From contig JAPJBO010000002.1 of assembly GCA_030068145.1 (NCBI GenBank), forward strand, positions 682,001-746,000: a DNA stretch of 64,000 nucleotides. Reading direction: 5' to 3'. This document shows positions 11,986-22,262 of this stretch, one piece after another. Each line of letters starts with the position of its first letter. The stretch's first letter is position 1. Under the pieces are notes generated by a model. That model was not told where the DNA came from. It saw only the letters and a list, made by a program, of their open reading frames with translations, and ran no database searches. Source of the stretch: Diplonema papillatum (lineage: Eukaryota > Euglenozoa > Diplonemea > Diplonemida > Diplonemidae). The translations under genes were made by a program, and so were the position numbers.

Positions 11986-14900
11986 CTACCGCCTGAAATC
12001 TGAAGGAGGCGGGTCACCTTGTGACTCGCCGGTCGGTTGCAACAGGTTGAGTCTTCTGATGAATTCGTTCAGCAGCAAGACGCCGATCTTCGAAGGAGGA
12101 GGCGGCGTGTTCCTCGGGTCGCCGTGGTCGAATTCGGGGCACAGAGCGGCCGCCGCGTGGCGGATGTCGCCCATGCCTATCCGCTGGACGACCTCCTTGC
12201 AAGACAGCCGCTGAAACGCCCAATCGGCCACGCCAGGTGTCACGAGCCTTGCCACTTGCAAGCTGTAGATCACTCTGCAAGGGTTCACGACCCCGCTATC
12301 TGTTTCGCTCCCGTGCTGCTGCTCGGTTCTCGAACGGGACTGTGCCAAGCTGTGGGCGTGTTCGACGTGCTCTCGGAGCAGGAAGTGCAGCGTGTGGCCG
12401 GCGTTTCGGAACCGCGCCAGGGCGAACGACGCGTTGGCGACGGTGACGGCCCGCGGGCGGAGCTGCCGCCAGTACCCGGCGGCGGCCGGCCGCCGCGCCG
12501 AGAAGAGCGGGGCGGCCAGGAAACGGACGGGTCGGTGGCTTGCCGTCGCGAACGCGTGCAGCAGCTCCGCCGCGTCCGCCGCCGCCACCGACGGCGGCCC
12601 GCCGGCTGGGGCCCCCCGCCGCCGCTCGGCGGCATCGGAAGGTGGGTCCTGCTGCGGGGTTCGCTGCGTCGCGGCTAACTCCGCAGCTCTCCGGTCGAAG
12701 AGTTGCACGAGGCTCTCGTTGTCTTCGTGGTTCGTCCACAGGATGGCCTCCAGGGCCTTCAAGGTCTCGCTGGCCGACAGCTCGGACAGCCCGCGGGCCA
12801 GGATGCCCTCCACCACCGCTCGCTTCGCCGCTTCCCTCTCCCGGGGGCTGAAGTCCCCGATACACGACGGATCCGGTGAATCCTCCATTTTCTCCCCCGC
12901 CGCCCCCCCCCACGCGGCGCCCGTGGCGGCCCCCCGCCCGACCACGCGGAGCACCGAGGACAGCCCGCCCCCGGCGGCCGTGCGCCGCGCGAAGTCGTCG
13001 CCGAACGGGTACGGCGGCAGGGAGGCGGATGGCCCGCGGCTCTCTACTCCGTCGCCGCCGAAAGGGTGTGGCGGCTGGGAAGCGGATAGCCTGCGGCTCT
13101 CCACTGCGTCGCGGCCGGATGGGGACGGCGGCTGGGAGGCGGATGGCCCGCGGCTCTCTACTCCGTCGCCGCCGAAAGGGTGTGGCGGCTGGGAAGCGGA
13201 TAGCCTGCGGCTCTCTACTGCGTCGCGGCCGGACGGGGACGGCGGCTGGGAGGCGGATGGCCCGCGGCTCTCTACTCCGTCGCCGCCGAAAGGGTGTGGC
13301 GGCTGGGAAGCGGATAGCCTGCGGCTCTCTACTGCGTCGCGGCCGGACGGGGACGGCGGCTGGGAGGCGGATGGCCCGCGGCTCTTTACTGCGTCGCCGC
13401 CGAATGGGTACGGCGGCTGGGAAGCGGATGGCCCGCGGCTCTCTGCAGCGTCGCCGCCGGACGGATTCGGCGGCCGGGAGGCGGGTAGTCCGCGGCTCTC
13501 TGCAGCGGCGCCGCGAGACCTTTCCGATTGCTCGGAATTTTCGATTTCCTTCATGGTCATGTTCGAATCCTCGGTTTCCAACTTGTTTGAAAGCCGTTTC
13601 CGCGTTGCATCCAGAGTATACGGCGGCAGAAACGCGGACAGCCCGCGGCTCTCCTCCACGGGGCGGGACACGCTGGCGACGAGTCGGCCCACTTCGGGCG
13701 CGGCTCCGGTCGACTGGGCGGCGGGCGGCTTGTCCTCTTCAACGGGCGGCGGGTGGAAGTGGATCGACCGCAAGGCCAGGGTCAGCGCGTAGTAATCGCC
13801 GCGGCTCAACCCACGCACGACGCCGTCCACCCGATCGGCTTCGATGTACCCTGACGTGAGCCCGCAGAACAGCAGGGCCCGCGCAAACCCCTCGATCGCG
13901 CAGGAGCCACCCTGCAGAAGCTCGACCCCGGGGGCTTCGGTTCCCCCACCGCCAGCCGCGTCGCCACGCAGCGCGTGGACGGCCGTGTGCAGGACGCCTG
14001 CGAAGCGCACCGCGGCCGGGAGAATCGGGGCCTCGCCGAAGGTCACGCTCGCTTCGAGCATGTCGTGCACGAAAACGGCGGACGGCGCCAGACACTCCGC
14101 CAGGCGCCAGCGCTCGCGCGCAAGCGCCTCAGGCAGGCGGCCGGCCCGGGTGCCGGAAGCCCCCGCGGGGCTGCGGGGGAAGGCCTTCGCTATCATTTGC
14201 GCCAGCGTCGCCGTTTCGCCCGCGATGCGGAGGGCGTAGATCCGGTTGATGGGGCGCGTGAGGTGGTTGTCGCTCCGCCGGTTGTGCCCGTTGAGGTCGA
14301 TCGCGACTGGGTGGGTCACCAGGCGGACGAGCGCGGGGTCGAGGAAAAGGTCGAGCAACCTGCGCGCCCTCGGCAAGTCGTGCAGAATGGCCAGCCGGCC
14401 CACCGCCTCGACGAGCTGCGCCGCGGTGAAGGACGACACGTTGCGGAAGAGGGTATCGACCACAGCTTCGAGCAACGCGTTGTGCGCCGCCGTCAACTCT
14501 TCGGTCCTGCTCAGCACGCCGAGCAGCGACATGACGGTGACCTGCAGTTCCCCGTCGAACGCGTTTCTGCGGACCATGTCCGTGACCGCCTTCGCGAGCG
14601 CGCCCCCGTAGCAAACGGACGAGACGCGGTAGCCGTGCACTACCTGGAAGGCCGCCTTCAGCGACATGCGCTCCATCTTCTGCCGGCCGTGGGCGTCGAG
14701 CGCGAGGCACACGCCCCGCAGGCCCGGGTGGCGGCACCGGGCGAGTGCGAGGACCGCGTTGGGCAGCTGTCGGTCGTCGAGCCCACCCGCAATCCCCGCG
14801 CGCGTGCCCAGGCAGGCGGCCACGAAGCGGTGCAGGCGCCCGTCTTCAACGCGCAGCTTCGCGTACGACGCCAGCAGCGTCGCGAACGGCGCCAGCGCGT

Positions 14901-16269
14901 GGCGGCCGGTCGACAGCAGGTCTCGCTTGCCCGGACTCGCGGCGTGCAGCGGGACCGCAGTTGCCCGGTCCAGGGGTGCGCGGCCCTCGCTCTTCGGCAG
15001 CGCCTGCCGGTGGCGAGAGGGGGCGCTTTCCGAGCCCGGTGCCGCCGGGGGAGGCCCCTCCGCCTGATTGATACCAGGGGTCACACGGCTCGTTGGTGAC
15101 GAGCCATCAGAAGGAGGCGCCTCTGCTTTGTCATCAGGGGTGTCCCTGCTTGTTGGCGAGCCATCAGGAGGAGACGCCGCTGCCTTCTTGGCAGGGGTCT
15201 CCCTGCTTGTTGACGAACTAACAGGAGGAGGCACCACTGCCTTGTTAGCATGGGTATCCCTGCTTGTTGACGAGCCATCAGAAGGAGACACCGCTGCCTT
15301 GTTAGCAGGGGTATCTTTGCTTGTTGACGAGCCGTCAGAAAGAGACACCGCTGCCTTGTTAGCAGGGGTATCTTTGCTTGTTGACGAGCCGTCAGAAGGA
15401 GACGCCGTGTCTTCGGCGATGGAAGCTGTTCGGTGGCCATTGCGCCCCAGGTGCGTGCAGTCGCCAGTGGGCGGTTCGTTCTGCAGGTCGAAGAGTGAGA
15501 GGAGAAGAGCGGCCGCGCTGTCGTGCAGAGCCTGGTCCGTGCAGTGCAGCAGCATCAGGCCGGTGAACAGGGAGCCAACGTTGCCGGCGAGCCGTGGATT
15601 GGCCCGCAGGGGGTCCTTGGACAGGGCGGAAAGCGAGAGAAAGTCGGACGCCATGCGTTCGCAGAGAGGAAGGGAGGCCGCGGCCCGGAGGAAGCCCAGG
15701 TTCAGGACTAAGAGCTGCAGGTGCTCCGGAGAGAGAAGATTCTTCGCGTGCAAGATGGCCGAGGCTTCAGCGACCTGCTCGCAAAGACCCAACGGTGTTT
15801 TGAACTGGGACAGAGCGCAGACTACCAGGGTAAGTCCGTGCGGCTCTGTAAAGGACACCCGACGCCACTGCGAAGCGACGACCGATGACATGGTGTCGCT
15901 GACGAACCGGATCGTGCTGAAATGGTGGAACAAGCGCACGGAGTCGTGCACCCAGCCGTCTGCGGCCGGCGGGGTGGACAGAAAGCAGCCGCAGGCCTCT
16001 TTTGCCAGTGGCTTCAGCCGCGGGTCCCACGTGTTCGCCGCCCTCATCTTCCCGATCATCCGCACATACTCGCCCAGCCGCCCCGGGGGCCGGCGGTGCA
16101 TTCCTGCGCAGCGCCCACCGGCAGGTTCTTTCTGCCCCGTCAGCCGCGGCCGCCCGGCATGATGACTCTTCTTCGTGTGTGTGTTTGAGTGTTCTCCGTC
16201 CAGTTCAGGGCTGTTAGCCACAAATTGTGGTGGCCTGTGTGTATGGTGTGGGTGTGACTCACAGTTCAC
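11986..16269 (-). CDS. Large helical-repeat-like protein with low-complexity inserts, function unknown
   Basis: A single open frame of 1427 codons, very GC-rich. Two Leu/Ala-rich, helix-forming stretches (about residues 80-270 and 430-880) resemble the helical repeats of organellar RNA-binding proteins of the FASTK/RAP or OPR type. I see no RAP domain, so that is only a suggestion. Between them (about 286-396) lie six imperfect 18-residue repeats around SDGSSTSKDTPANKAAVS. Residues about 920-1090 hold nine 19-residue units such as DAVESRRLSASQPPHPFGG. A third Ala/Leu-rich region (1150-1400) follows. The start is uncertain: the first 50 residues look unlike protein, and Met near residue 57 (MHRRPPGRLGEYVR) is a likely alternative. 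The frame ends at a stop, but CAAG|GTGACC near 12018 could be a donor leading to unseen exons. Confidence 0.6.
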   Translation of the reverse strand: MNCESHPHHTHRPPQFVANSPELDGEHSNTHTKKSHHAGRPRLTGQKEPAGGRCAGMHRRPPGRLGEYVRMIGKMRAANTWDPRLKPLAKEACGCFLSTPPAADGWVHDSVRLFHHFSTIRFVSDTMSSVVASQWRRVSFTEPHGLTLVVCALSQFKTPLGLCEQVAEASAILHAKNLLSPEHLQLLVLNLGFLRAAASLPLCERMASDFLSLSALSKDPLRANPRLAGNVGSLFTGLMLLHCTDQALHDSAAALLLSLFDLQNEPPTGDCTHLGRNGHRTASIAEDTASPSDGSSTSKDTPANKAAVSLSDGSSTSKDTPANKAAVSPSDGSSTSRDTHANKAVVPPPVSSSTSRETPAKKAAASPPDGSPTSRDTPDDKAEAPPSDGSSPTSRVTPGINQAEGPPPAAPGSESAPSRHRQALPKSEGRAPLDRATAVPLHAASPGKRDLLSTGRHALAPFATLLASYAKLRVEDGRLHRFVAACLGTRAGIAGGLDDRQLPNAVLALARCRHPGLRGVCLALDAHGRQKMERMSLKAAFQVVHGYRVSSVCYGGALAKAVTDMVRRNAFDGELQVTVMSLLGVLSRTEELTAAHNALLEAVVDTLFRNVSSFTAAQLVEAVGRLAILHDLPRARRLLDLFLDPALVRLVTHPVAIDLNGHNRRSDNHLTRPINRIYALRIAGETATLAQMIAKAFPRSPAGASGTRAGRLPEALARERWRLAECLAPSAVFVHDMLEASVTFGEAPILPAAVRFAGVLHTAVHALRGDAAGGGGTEAPGVELLQGGSCAIEGFARALLFCGLTSGYIEADRVDGVVRGLSRGDYYALTLALRSIHFHPPPVEEDKPPAAQSTGAAPEVGRLVASVSRPVEESRGLSAFLPPYTLDATRKRLSNKLETEDSNMTMKEIENSEQSERSRGAAAESRGLPASRPPNPSGGDAAESRGPSASQPPYPFGGDAVKSRGPSASQPPSPSGRDAVESRRLSASQPPHPFGGDGVESRGPSASQPPSPSGRDAVESRRLSASQPPHPFGGDGVESRGPSASQPPSPSGRDAVESRRLSASQPPHPFGGDGVESRGPSASLPPYPFGDDFARRTAAGGGLSSVLRVVGRGAATGAAWGGAAGEKMEDSPDPSCIGDFSPREREAAKRAVVEGILARGLSELSASETLKALEAILWTNHEDNESLVQLFDRRAAELAATQRTPQQDPPSDAAERRRGAPAGGPPSVAAADAAELLHAFATASHRPVRFLAAPLFSARRPAAAGYWRQLRPRAVTVANASFALARFRNAGHTLHFLLREHVEHAHSLAQSRSRTEQQHGSETDSGVVNPCRVIYSLQVARLVTPGVADWAFQRLSCKEVVQRIGMGDIRHAAAALCPEFDHGDPRNTPPPPSKIGVLLLNEFIRRLNLLQPTGESQGDPPPSDFRR
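12990..13515. repeat. 57/114-bp in-frame minisatellite in the 1427-codon gene
   Basis: Nine half-units of 57 bp are organised as 114-bp higher-order units (repeat starts near 13041, 13155 and 13269). They encode alternating SRGPSASQPP and SRRLSASQPP blocks. The central units are almost identical, so they were homogenised recently. Confidence 0.85.
15085..15415. repeat. 54-bp in-frame repeat in the 1427-codon gene
   Basis: Six imperfect 54-bp units around CTTGTTGACGAGCC and GCCTTGTTAGCAGGGGTATC encode 18-residue Ser/Thr/Lys repeats. Copies nearer 15400 are most alike. Confidence 0.8.
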
Positions 16270-16619
16270 GGCTTTTCGTGGCTGTGTGTGTGTGTGTCAC
16301 AGTTCATGGTTTTGCGACCAAAACAGTACGATTTCCTGCGTTGTTCCCCGTTATCACCAACATTGGCAACAAGGTCTCCTTTGCCCAGGTTCGTGGGCGG
16401 TCCGCCTGTAAAGTACTCCGCATGGAGTTCGCCTGCACACACTTGGCCAGCCGATCGCCCATCTCCACGGTCCAAAAGGTTCTGACTACGCAGTGGTTGA
16501 TCCCTCTCGTTCTCTTTGCAAGCAGGGAGCGCGTCGGGTTAAAATCGCGTGACAAGTCCGATTTTGGATCTCTGAACAGCAAGCATCGAGGAGATGGCCA
16601 GGGAGAACACGGTGTTGAC

Positions 16620-17022
16620 CTCGCACACCAGCAAAGACCGCACGAACGTCGATCAATCCAAGGCAGTGGCTGCCTCGTAGAGAACCGACCGAACTGCGTC
16701 TCTCCCTCTCTGCCAGCTTTCGATCGCGGCAGGATGATGCCTTGATGGGCACGCAGCCATCGTCGAAAGCAGAGAAGCGACGAAGGGACGAAAGAACCCG
16801 CATACGTTTGGCGGAACCTCGCACACCAGCAAAGACCGCACGAACGTCGATCAATCCAAGGCAGTGGCTGCCTCGTAGAGAACCGACCGAACTGCGTCTC
16901 TCCCTCCCTCTGCCAGCTTTCGCTCGCGGCAGGATGATGCCGTGATGGGCACGCAGCCATCGTCGAAAGCAGAGAAGCGACGAAGGGACGAAAGAACCCG
17001 CATACGTTTGGCGGAACTGAGG
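16620..17022. repeat. Tandem duplication, about 197-bp unit
   Basis: Two copies (16620-16815 and 16816-17022) share CCTCGCACACCAGCAAAGAC and CGCATACGTTTGGCGGAAC with few differences. It lies upstream of the 1427-codon gene, so it may be 5' UTR, intron or promoter sequence. The open minus frames here look like by-products. Confidence 0.75.
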
Positions 17023-18311
17023 AAAACACTGAGTGGAACAGGATAGCTTTTTTTTTGACATACAAGTATGATACAACACAATTTTGTGGTGAAGTCGGAT
17101 CGTGAGGGGTGGAGGGAAGGACGTGTGTGCCTATCATGAATGCGTGCCGGTGAACCCGCGGACAGGACATGACAGGACAGACAGAGACGATGTGCCCGAC
17201 ACTGAGCAACCCAGAGATTCTGAGCTGGAACAGTCTTGGCCAGTGTGATGGGTCTTTCTGCGGAAGTAAGGCGCATGCACTCCGGGATGTGAGAACGAGC
17301 AGGCAGCTCGTGAAGGTTGTCCTGGTATTTCCGTCTGAGACACTCCGACACGGCTGCCCTACTGCACACCTCTGGATGCGTAATCAGGAGCACGAGCGTC
17401 GGAGATAACACGAGCCCTCGCCTTACGCGATATTGCTGCGTGTTAAGACTTTCCCCAGTACAGTTTTAACCGCACACTGGGGGGAGGGTAACGATGTCGC
17501 CTGCAACAATCCGTTGTGAATGGAGGGCCGCAGTATATTGATAGCTTCGTCGTGTCGCCTGAGGGGGGTAATCTCAAGGCCGCCCACGTGATAGGCCGTT
17601 GACCAGCAGCTGCGGCCGGCTTACCCCGTGACACCTTTTTAGAGGCAGTTGGACTTCGTGATTTGACTCCTGCCAGGTTCAGAAGTGCGGCCACGCTCGA
17701 TCACGAGCGGGTAAGCAGATCTTCAACGACGTGAGCTTGATCCCTCGCTACAATGAGTGCAAATGACAGGATGTGCGGGCAGGATTTCGTCTCCGTCGAC
17801 GCCACCAAACCGGGGGCTCCAGACAGGAAGACTCCCGCAGAACAAGCTGCGCACAACACGGCGGTGAAAAAGACGATACGGACGATGTCGTCCTCATTCC
17901 CATGTTGAATTAGCGAAACGAACGCACGGGTCTCTTTGCTGGCCTTCGTGCACCCACACGACCATTCCACCGAGCGCAAACCGGAAGAAGTGTGAAAACG
18001 GGTGATCGCATGACGCCGAAGGCGGGCGCACGTGCAGGGCTGGTACGCGGTCAAGAATGGGCCTATTCGGAATTTGGATGCCATGCGGGGTGTCAACCTA
18101 TTCTGCCTTCCCACACCCCCTGTCTTTCCAGAGCCACTGAAAAACAAGCTTTTTCCAGGGGATCGGTCCCCTGCAAGCAGCCTTTTTGGACCGGTTTGGA
18201 CGTGTGCACCATGGTAATCCATGGTACCCTGCGGCAATGAAAGGCCGACGAACCACAAGTATCCACTTACGGTTCAGAACGGAAGGGTTTCTTTGTGCCC
18301 TAGACACGCAC
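17023..18311. other. Intergenic stretch with a possible membrane-segment exon
   Basis: The minus frame around 17702-17960 contains a hydrophobic run (IVRIVFFTAVLCAACSAGVF). It could be a later exon of the small gene starting at 18470, but no acceptor convinces. Sequence at 17560-17640 (GGGGGGTAATCTCA.GGCCGC) recurs near 59775-59900 with a shared ACACCTTTT end, so it is a dispersed repeat. Confidence 0.3.
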
Positions 18312-18470
18312 GCTGCTCACGGAGTCTGATCTCCTGCATCATGGTCTGGGCAACCAGGCGGACATCCGCAGTGTCTGTGCTACGAGACTACGTCACGCAC
18401 CGTTGTCCGCCGCAAGCAAAGCCGCCTCGGTCAGGATCTGCAGGCGAGAAGCCTTGCTGTTGATATCCAT
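18312..18470 (-). CDS. Small spliced gene, 5' exons only, function unknown
   Basis: Two short exons read well on the minus strand: 18401-18470 (start MDINSKASRLQILTEAALL) and 18312-18374 (TADVRLVAQTMMQEIRLREQ). The borders are ACG|GTGCGTG, CACAG|ACACTG and CAGC|GTGCGTG. Phase is kept and there is no internal stop over 44 codons. The peptide is a charged amphipathic helix. A SNARE- or tether-like coiled coil followed by a membrane anchor is conceivable, given the hydrophobic frame downstream at 17702-17960, but I cannot name the family. The matching donor sequences and the initiator Met are the main evidence. Confidence 0.4.
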
Positions 18471-18535
18471 TTCAAGCAGGTCAGCATCGGTCTGTGTGGA
18501 AAATTTCATTTTTTTTTTTTTTTTTACGAAACAAC

Positions 18536-19248
18536 CAGGGTATTAGTTTGAAGGCTTCCAGGGCTTGCAGATTTAGACCGTTACTATGGGGTGGTTTTGG
18601 GCGGTGTTTCGGTGCCGTTTTCGCCGATGTACGGCGTCTTGGGGCGGAGCCGACACATCTCCCCAACTTCGTTCGGCAAAAGAGGGGTCTTCATGGGTCC
18701 TTTATGGGTCAATTATGGTCACCCCGTCAGTTTGGCGACACATTCCGCGGGCGTTTTTTCAACCTACACCAGTCTGTTTTCGGGGGTTTCCGAATGCTTC
18801 TGGGTTCCCTGTGGGGTTGGGTGCCATATGGTGCTCCAAAAACAGTCGAAATCGTACACAGACAGTCTCGTCAGGCAGCTAACTATGATAATAGGTCCAC
18901 GGTTTTGGTGTATCTGCACCTGCACCGCTGTGCTTACAACAACATTTTTAGCAACATCGCGCCGAAGGCGCGACGGAAAATTTGGGCAAAAATAATTCTG
19001 CCGCCCCTTTATCATGTGGGCCACTCTTAGCTCGTGTGGAAGCTGAACACAATTGAACGGCGGCGGCTGGGTCTCAGCAGCAGAGGCTCAGCAGCCTCCC
19101 AGCACCAGCACACTGCTACAAACACCACACCCCCCGCCTATATTTACTTTGAACACGGTTTTTTGAACTTTTTTTTTTTTTTCCCGGCCAAGTCCGGTTT
19201 GCAGATTTAGACCGTCGGTCTAAATCTGCAACGGAAACTAATCCCCTG
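18536..19248. mobile_element. Non-autonomous TIR element with 7-bp target duplication
   Basis: The left end is CAGGGTATTAGTTT (18536-18549) and the right end AAACTAATCCCCTG (19235-19248), inverted with one mismatch. A second inverted pair lies inside: GCAGATTTAGACCG at 18567-18580 and its reverse complement at 19216-19229. The flanks carry a perfect 7-bp direct repeat AAACAAC (18529-18535 and 19249-19255). Ends and duplication length match the elements at 4095-5137 and 20450-21153, although the internal sequence differs. No transposase is visible. Confidence 0.75.
19201..19229. repeat. Near-perfect palindrome at the inner right TIR
   Basis: GCAGATTTAGACC, a 3-base loop GTC, and GGTCTAAATCTGC form a 13-bp hairpin stem. 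It is made by a direct copy of the left inner arm abutting the right inner arm of the surrounding TIR element. Confidence 0.8.
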
Positions 19249-19731
19249 AAACAACTCTGGAAGGGTCCCCCCCTGGTGGCTAAGGCAACCGCTTCGATAT
19301 AGCAAATCTCTTTTTGGCTGGTGCGTCCGAGCGCTGATGGTCGGTTTTCGGGAACGTACAACCCGAGAAGCGCTCGGCCCTAGACTTTACCACAGCTGGC
19401 GGACTAGCACTGCAACAAGCTTTCTTCGTTCTTGTCCCGGAAGCACGCGGCAAATAACGTCAGATGGTTTCGCGCTAAGGTTCCTACCACTACCAGGAGG
19501 ACAATAGAACCCAGCAACTCCCATTGGGTGGCACTGGGTGTTGTGCGCGCATGCGTACTCCGGTTTTCAAAGAACTGTTACGCATACACAGCCTGCCCCC
19601 ATGCCGGACAGTGTCCGCCCAAAGTACGACGACGCATCCGCTAAGCAACTACGCACAGGAATGGGCACACGCTGGCGGCGGCCTTTGTTTGTGCGATTCA
19701 AGCTGCATGTGTTCTGGTTACCGTATGCGGG

Positions 19732-19810
19732 TTTAATACGAAACGTGTAAATGTTTCTTAGCTACTTTTTTGGCCAAAGTGTTTCTTAATTAACACGTTT
19801 CGTACTAAAA
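19732..19810. mobile_element. MITE-like element, about 79 bp
   Basis: The ends are inverted: TTTAATACGAAACGTGTAA at left and TTAACACGTTTCGTACTAAA at right. A second copy with better-matched ends lies at 21440-21516. A family III intron-repeat fragment (CATGTGTTCTGGTTACCG) touches the left side. Confidence 0.65.
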
Positions 19811-19812
19811 AC

Positions 19813-20440
19813 ATGGGGTCTGACGTACTTAGTGAAATTTGAAAACTGTTGAAACCCCATGATGATCCCCCATTTTTGTTTGAGCTGGAAAAACGTATCA
19901 GCTCCAATCGTCTTGTTGACATCCTCGAGCGTCCGTTTCTATGAACCAAGAGTCGGTGTCGGCGGAAAAGACCGTTGCAAGGTGGCTGACTATCTTGCTT
20001 CCACAAAAGTCAGAAAGCGAGCAAGATACAACGCATCTTCGGAGCGACCGGTCAGTTGTTACAAGCATCCAGTGCCAACCACGAGTTCCTGACACGCTAG
20101 TGTTCACGAAGGTGTTCATTAGGCGGGCACGCGTCAGTGACGGCAGGGTAAGCCGGTCGTATGGAAGGGCAGCAAGCAAAGGCGGAGTTGCCCTTTTTTA
20201 AAGAAGGAGTAAAGCCTCTCCAGGTGATTACCATACAGCTTCTTCTCGTGCTCGCCAGCCCCAAGACTAGCATGAACCGCATCCACCTCCACAGCAACGC
20301 ATTCATCGTTTGCCAGTTCTTCAAGCTCTTGGTCAAAATCAGCGAAGTCAGAACGTTGATGCAACTGCGCATTCACTCAGTACGAGACATTCGTTGAAGT
20401 TGCGATGGAGTTCGGCGAGAACGTTGTCCCCGCAACCGGT
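19813..20440. other. Stretch with possible exon fragments on the minus strand
   Basis: The minus frame at about 20190-20376 reads well (FDQELEELANDECVAVEVDA, then EKKLYGNHLERLYSFFKKG). The minus frame at about 21190-21300, beyond the TIR element, reads TIRASFVVTGLSDANLLEEK. These could be exons of one unknown gene interrupted by the element at 20450-21153. Frames do not join simply, so I do not call a CDS. Confidence 0.25.
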
Positions 20441-20449
20441 GGCCTGGGG

Positions 20450-21153
20450 CAGTGTTGGCGGTGGCTCTCGGAGCTGGAGCCAGCTCGGGAGCTGGAAAGA
20501 GCCAGCGGGAGCCAGCAGGGCACAATAAAAAGCCATCTCAAAATTCCCCCAAAATGCGAGAAACCCTTTGCACATTTTTTTTGGATATCCGGGTCTACTT
20601 TTTGCGGATCTCTTCATCGGAGCTGATCACGCAAAAAATCGCCGAAAAAGGTCTGCTACGTGGACCAGCAAAAATATGTCACCACTCGGGGGATTGATTC
20701 CCGTCCTTCTCGATGCACACCGGTGGTTTCCGCGCCGGGGCCCTGTCTCTTCCAAAGACCCACAAACCACGCACATGTTTTGTGATCCCCGGGTCTAATT
20801 TTCACGGATCTCTTCATCGGAGCTGATCGCGAGCGTAAATTCGTCGAAAAAGGTCTGTTCCGTGGACAGCGAAAAAAACGGCACCACCCAGGGGATCGAT
20901 TCCCGTCCTTCCCGTCAAAACCCTGGTGGTTTCCATGTCCGGTGCCCTGCATCTCGTAAAGACCCGCGAACCACGCATACTTCTTGGTCCCGGGTCTATT
21001 CTTCACGGTTCTCTTCATCGGAGCTTATCGCGAGCTAAAAATCGTCAAAAAAGGTCTGCTGCACGCACGAGCAAAATTTTCACCAGAACCCCAGCTCCCG
21101 CTGGCTCCCAAAGAGCCAGAAGAACCAGCTCCCAAGAGCCACCGCCAACACTG
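20450..21153. mobile_element. Non-autonomous TIR element, relative of 4095-5137
   Basis: It begins CAGTGTTGGCGGTGGCTC and ends GAGCCACCGCCAACACTG, exactly inverted. The flanks carry a 7-bp direct repeat CCTGGGG (20443-20449 and 21154-21160). Inside are three copies of the module CTCTTCATCGGAGCTGATC with a following GTCGAAAAAGGTCTG-like stretch (near 20610, 20815 and 21015). The same module fills the element in PP2C intron 2. No transposase is visible. Confidence 0.8.
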
Positions 21154-21439
21154 CCTGGGGGCTGTCTTCAACGAAGACCTTGGTCGGCCTCCTCTCCTGT
21201 TGGATCGGAAACTTTCTCTTCCAGTAAATTTGCGTCACTCAACCCGGTCACCACGAAACTCGCCCGGATTGTCGAATCTGCTTCGCTGGGGTGAAGGGCT
21301 GACGCGGGCGAAGAAATTGGTGCCTATTTCTTTTTGGACGGGTTCAGATTTTCTGTCAATTTTCCTGCGTCCTTTTTTTAGTGTCGAGCCCCAGTTTACT
21401 CTAAGTACAAAACCCCTCAAAACCCCTATGGAAGTGCAG

Positions 21440-21516
21440 TTTTTAATACGAAACGTGTTAATGTTTCATAGCTTCAGATCCGGGGTGTTTCTTAAATAAC
21501 ACGTTTCGTATTAAAA
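21440..21516. mobile_element. MITE-like element, 77 bp
   Basis: A perfect 20-bp inverted repeat: TTTTAATACGAAACGTGTTA at left and its reverse complement ending at 21516. A further inverted half-copy follows (21517-21547). It is the same family as 19732-19810. Confidence 0.75.
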
Positions 21517-21544
21517 CCGTTTCGTACGAAACACGTTTCATATT

Positions 21545-21640
21545 AAACCCGCATACGGTAAACCGCTGCCAACGTTCTTTTTAGCTGTAACAAATACTGT
21601 CTCCAGGGAAGCAGAAATTGGTTGTCGCAAAGAACTGAAT
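21545..21640 (-). repeat. Family III intron repeat next to a proposed donor
   Basis: On the minus strand it runs GCGACAACCAATTTCTGC, CCCTGGAGACAGTATTTG, GCTAAAAAGAACGTTGGCAG, CGGTTTACC. It begins about 20 bases after the proposed donor CTG|GTATGG at 21655. A near-identical copy lies at 53580-53690. Confidence 0.7.
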
Positions 21641-21655
21641 GAACGGCTGCCATAC

Positions 21656-22252
21656 CAGAAACGGGATGTCGCGCATGGTCAGCCCCCGAGCGGAGAACGC
21701 CGGGCGCAGCTCCTGCAGGTCGAGGCGCGCCAACCACAGCTTTACCAACGGGTCCTCCTCCCGCTTCACGTCGAACGCCACGCGGGCGGCCAGCCGGTCC
21801 AGCCTGGTCTGCACGTCGACCATGCGCCGCGTGTCGTCGCGCAGGCGGTGCATCACGCCGGCGAGATCGTCGCCGCTCTCCGCGCGCCTCTGCTCGTGCT
21901 CCGGCCGTGCGGCGAGCGGGTCAATTGTCTGCAGGAGATGCTCCCCTTCGCCAGTCACCTTTTTCTTGCCCGGGTTCTCCTGGTCGGGGTCGCGTTGCTT
22001 CTTCTTCGGTCGGTCTTTCTTCTTCAACCCACGCCGGAACTCGTCCACGAGCCGATCCTCGCGCGCCTTCGACTCTTGGTTCATGCGCGTGATCCTGTTG
22101 TTGCGTGTGCATTCGAGCTGCAGCTTTGCCGCGGGGTCGAGGTGGATACAATTGACCGGGATAAGAACCAACGCTAGCAATAGCAGCGGTGTGTGGATGA
22201 AACAGGTCAATCGAGTGATAGCACACGACTTCAAGTCGGTGCAAGCCCGCAA
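21656..22252 (-). CDS. Exon of an unknown secretory-pathway or membrane protein
   Basis: About 199 codons are open from the Met at 22252 to a likely donor CTG|GTATGG at 21655. Beyond that the frame runs into a family III repeat shared with another gene's intron, so the true exon should end there. The N terminus has a hydrophobic run (TPLLLLALVLIPVN, about residues 21-34) that could be a signal peptide or anchor. A highly charged Lys/Arg/Glu stretch follows (about 60-110, with GLKKKDRPKKKQRDPDQ), then predicted helices (about 120-195). I recognise no family. The 5' end may be incomplete: the first residues could be upstream read-through. Confidence 0.45.
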
Positions 22253-22262
22253 GAGCTTCTGC

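Noticed and set aside
12392..16162. Plus-strand ORFs opposite the 1427-codon gene
   Set aside because: Shadow frames; the minus frame has helical, Leu/Ala-rich segments and codon-preserving repeats.
16304..17209. 301-codon minus-strand ORF upstream of the 1427-codon gene
   Set aside because: It is produced by a 197-bp tandem duplication whose length keeps frames open by chance; the sequence is Cys/Arg/Phe-rich and not domain-like.
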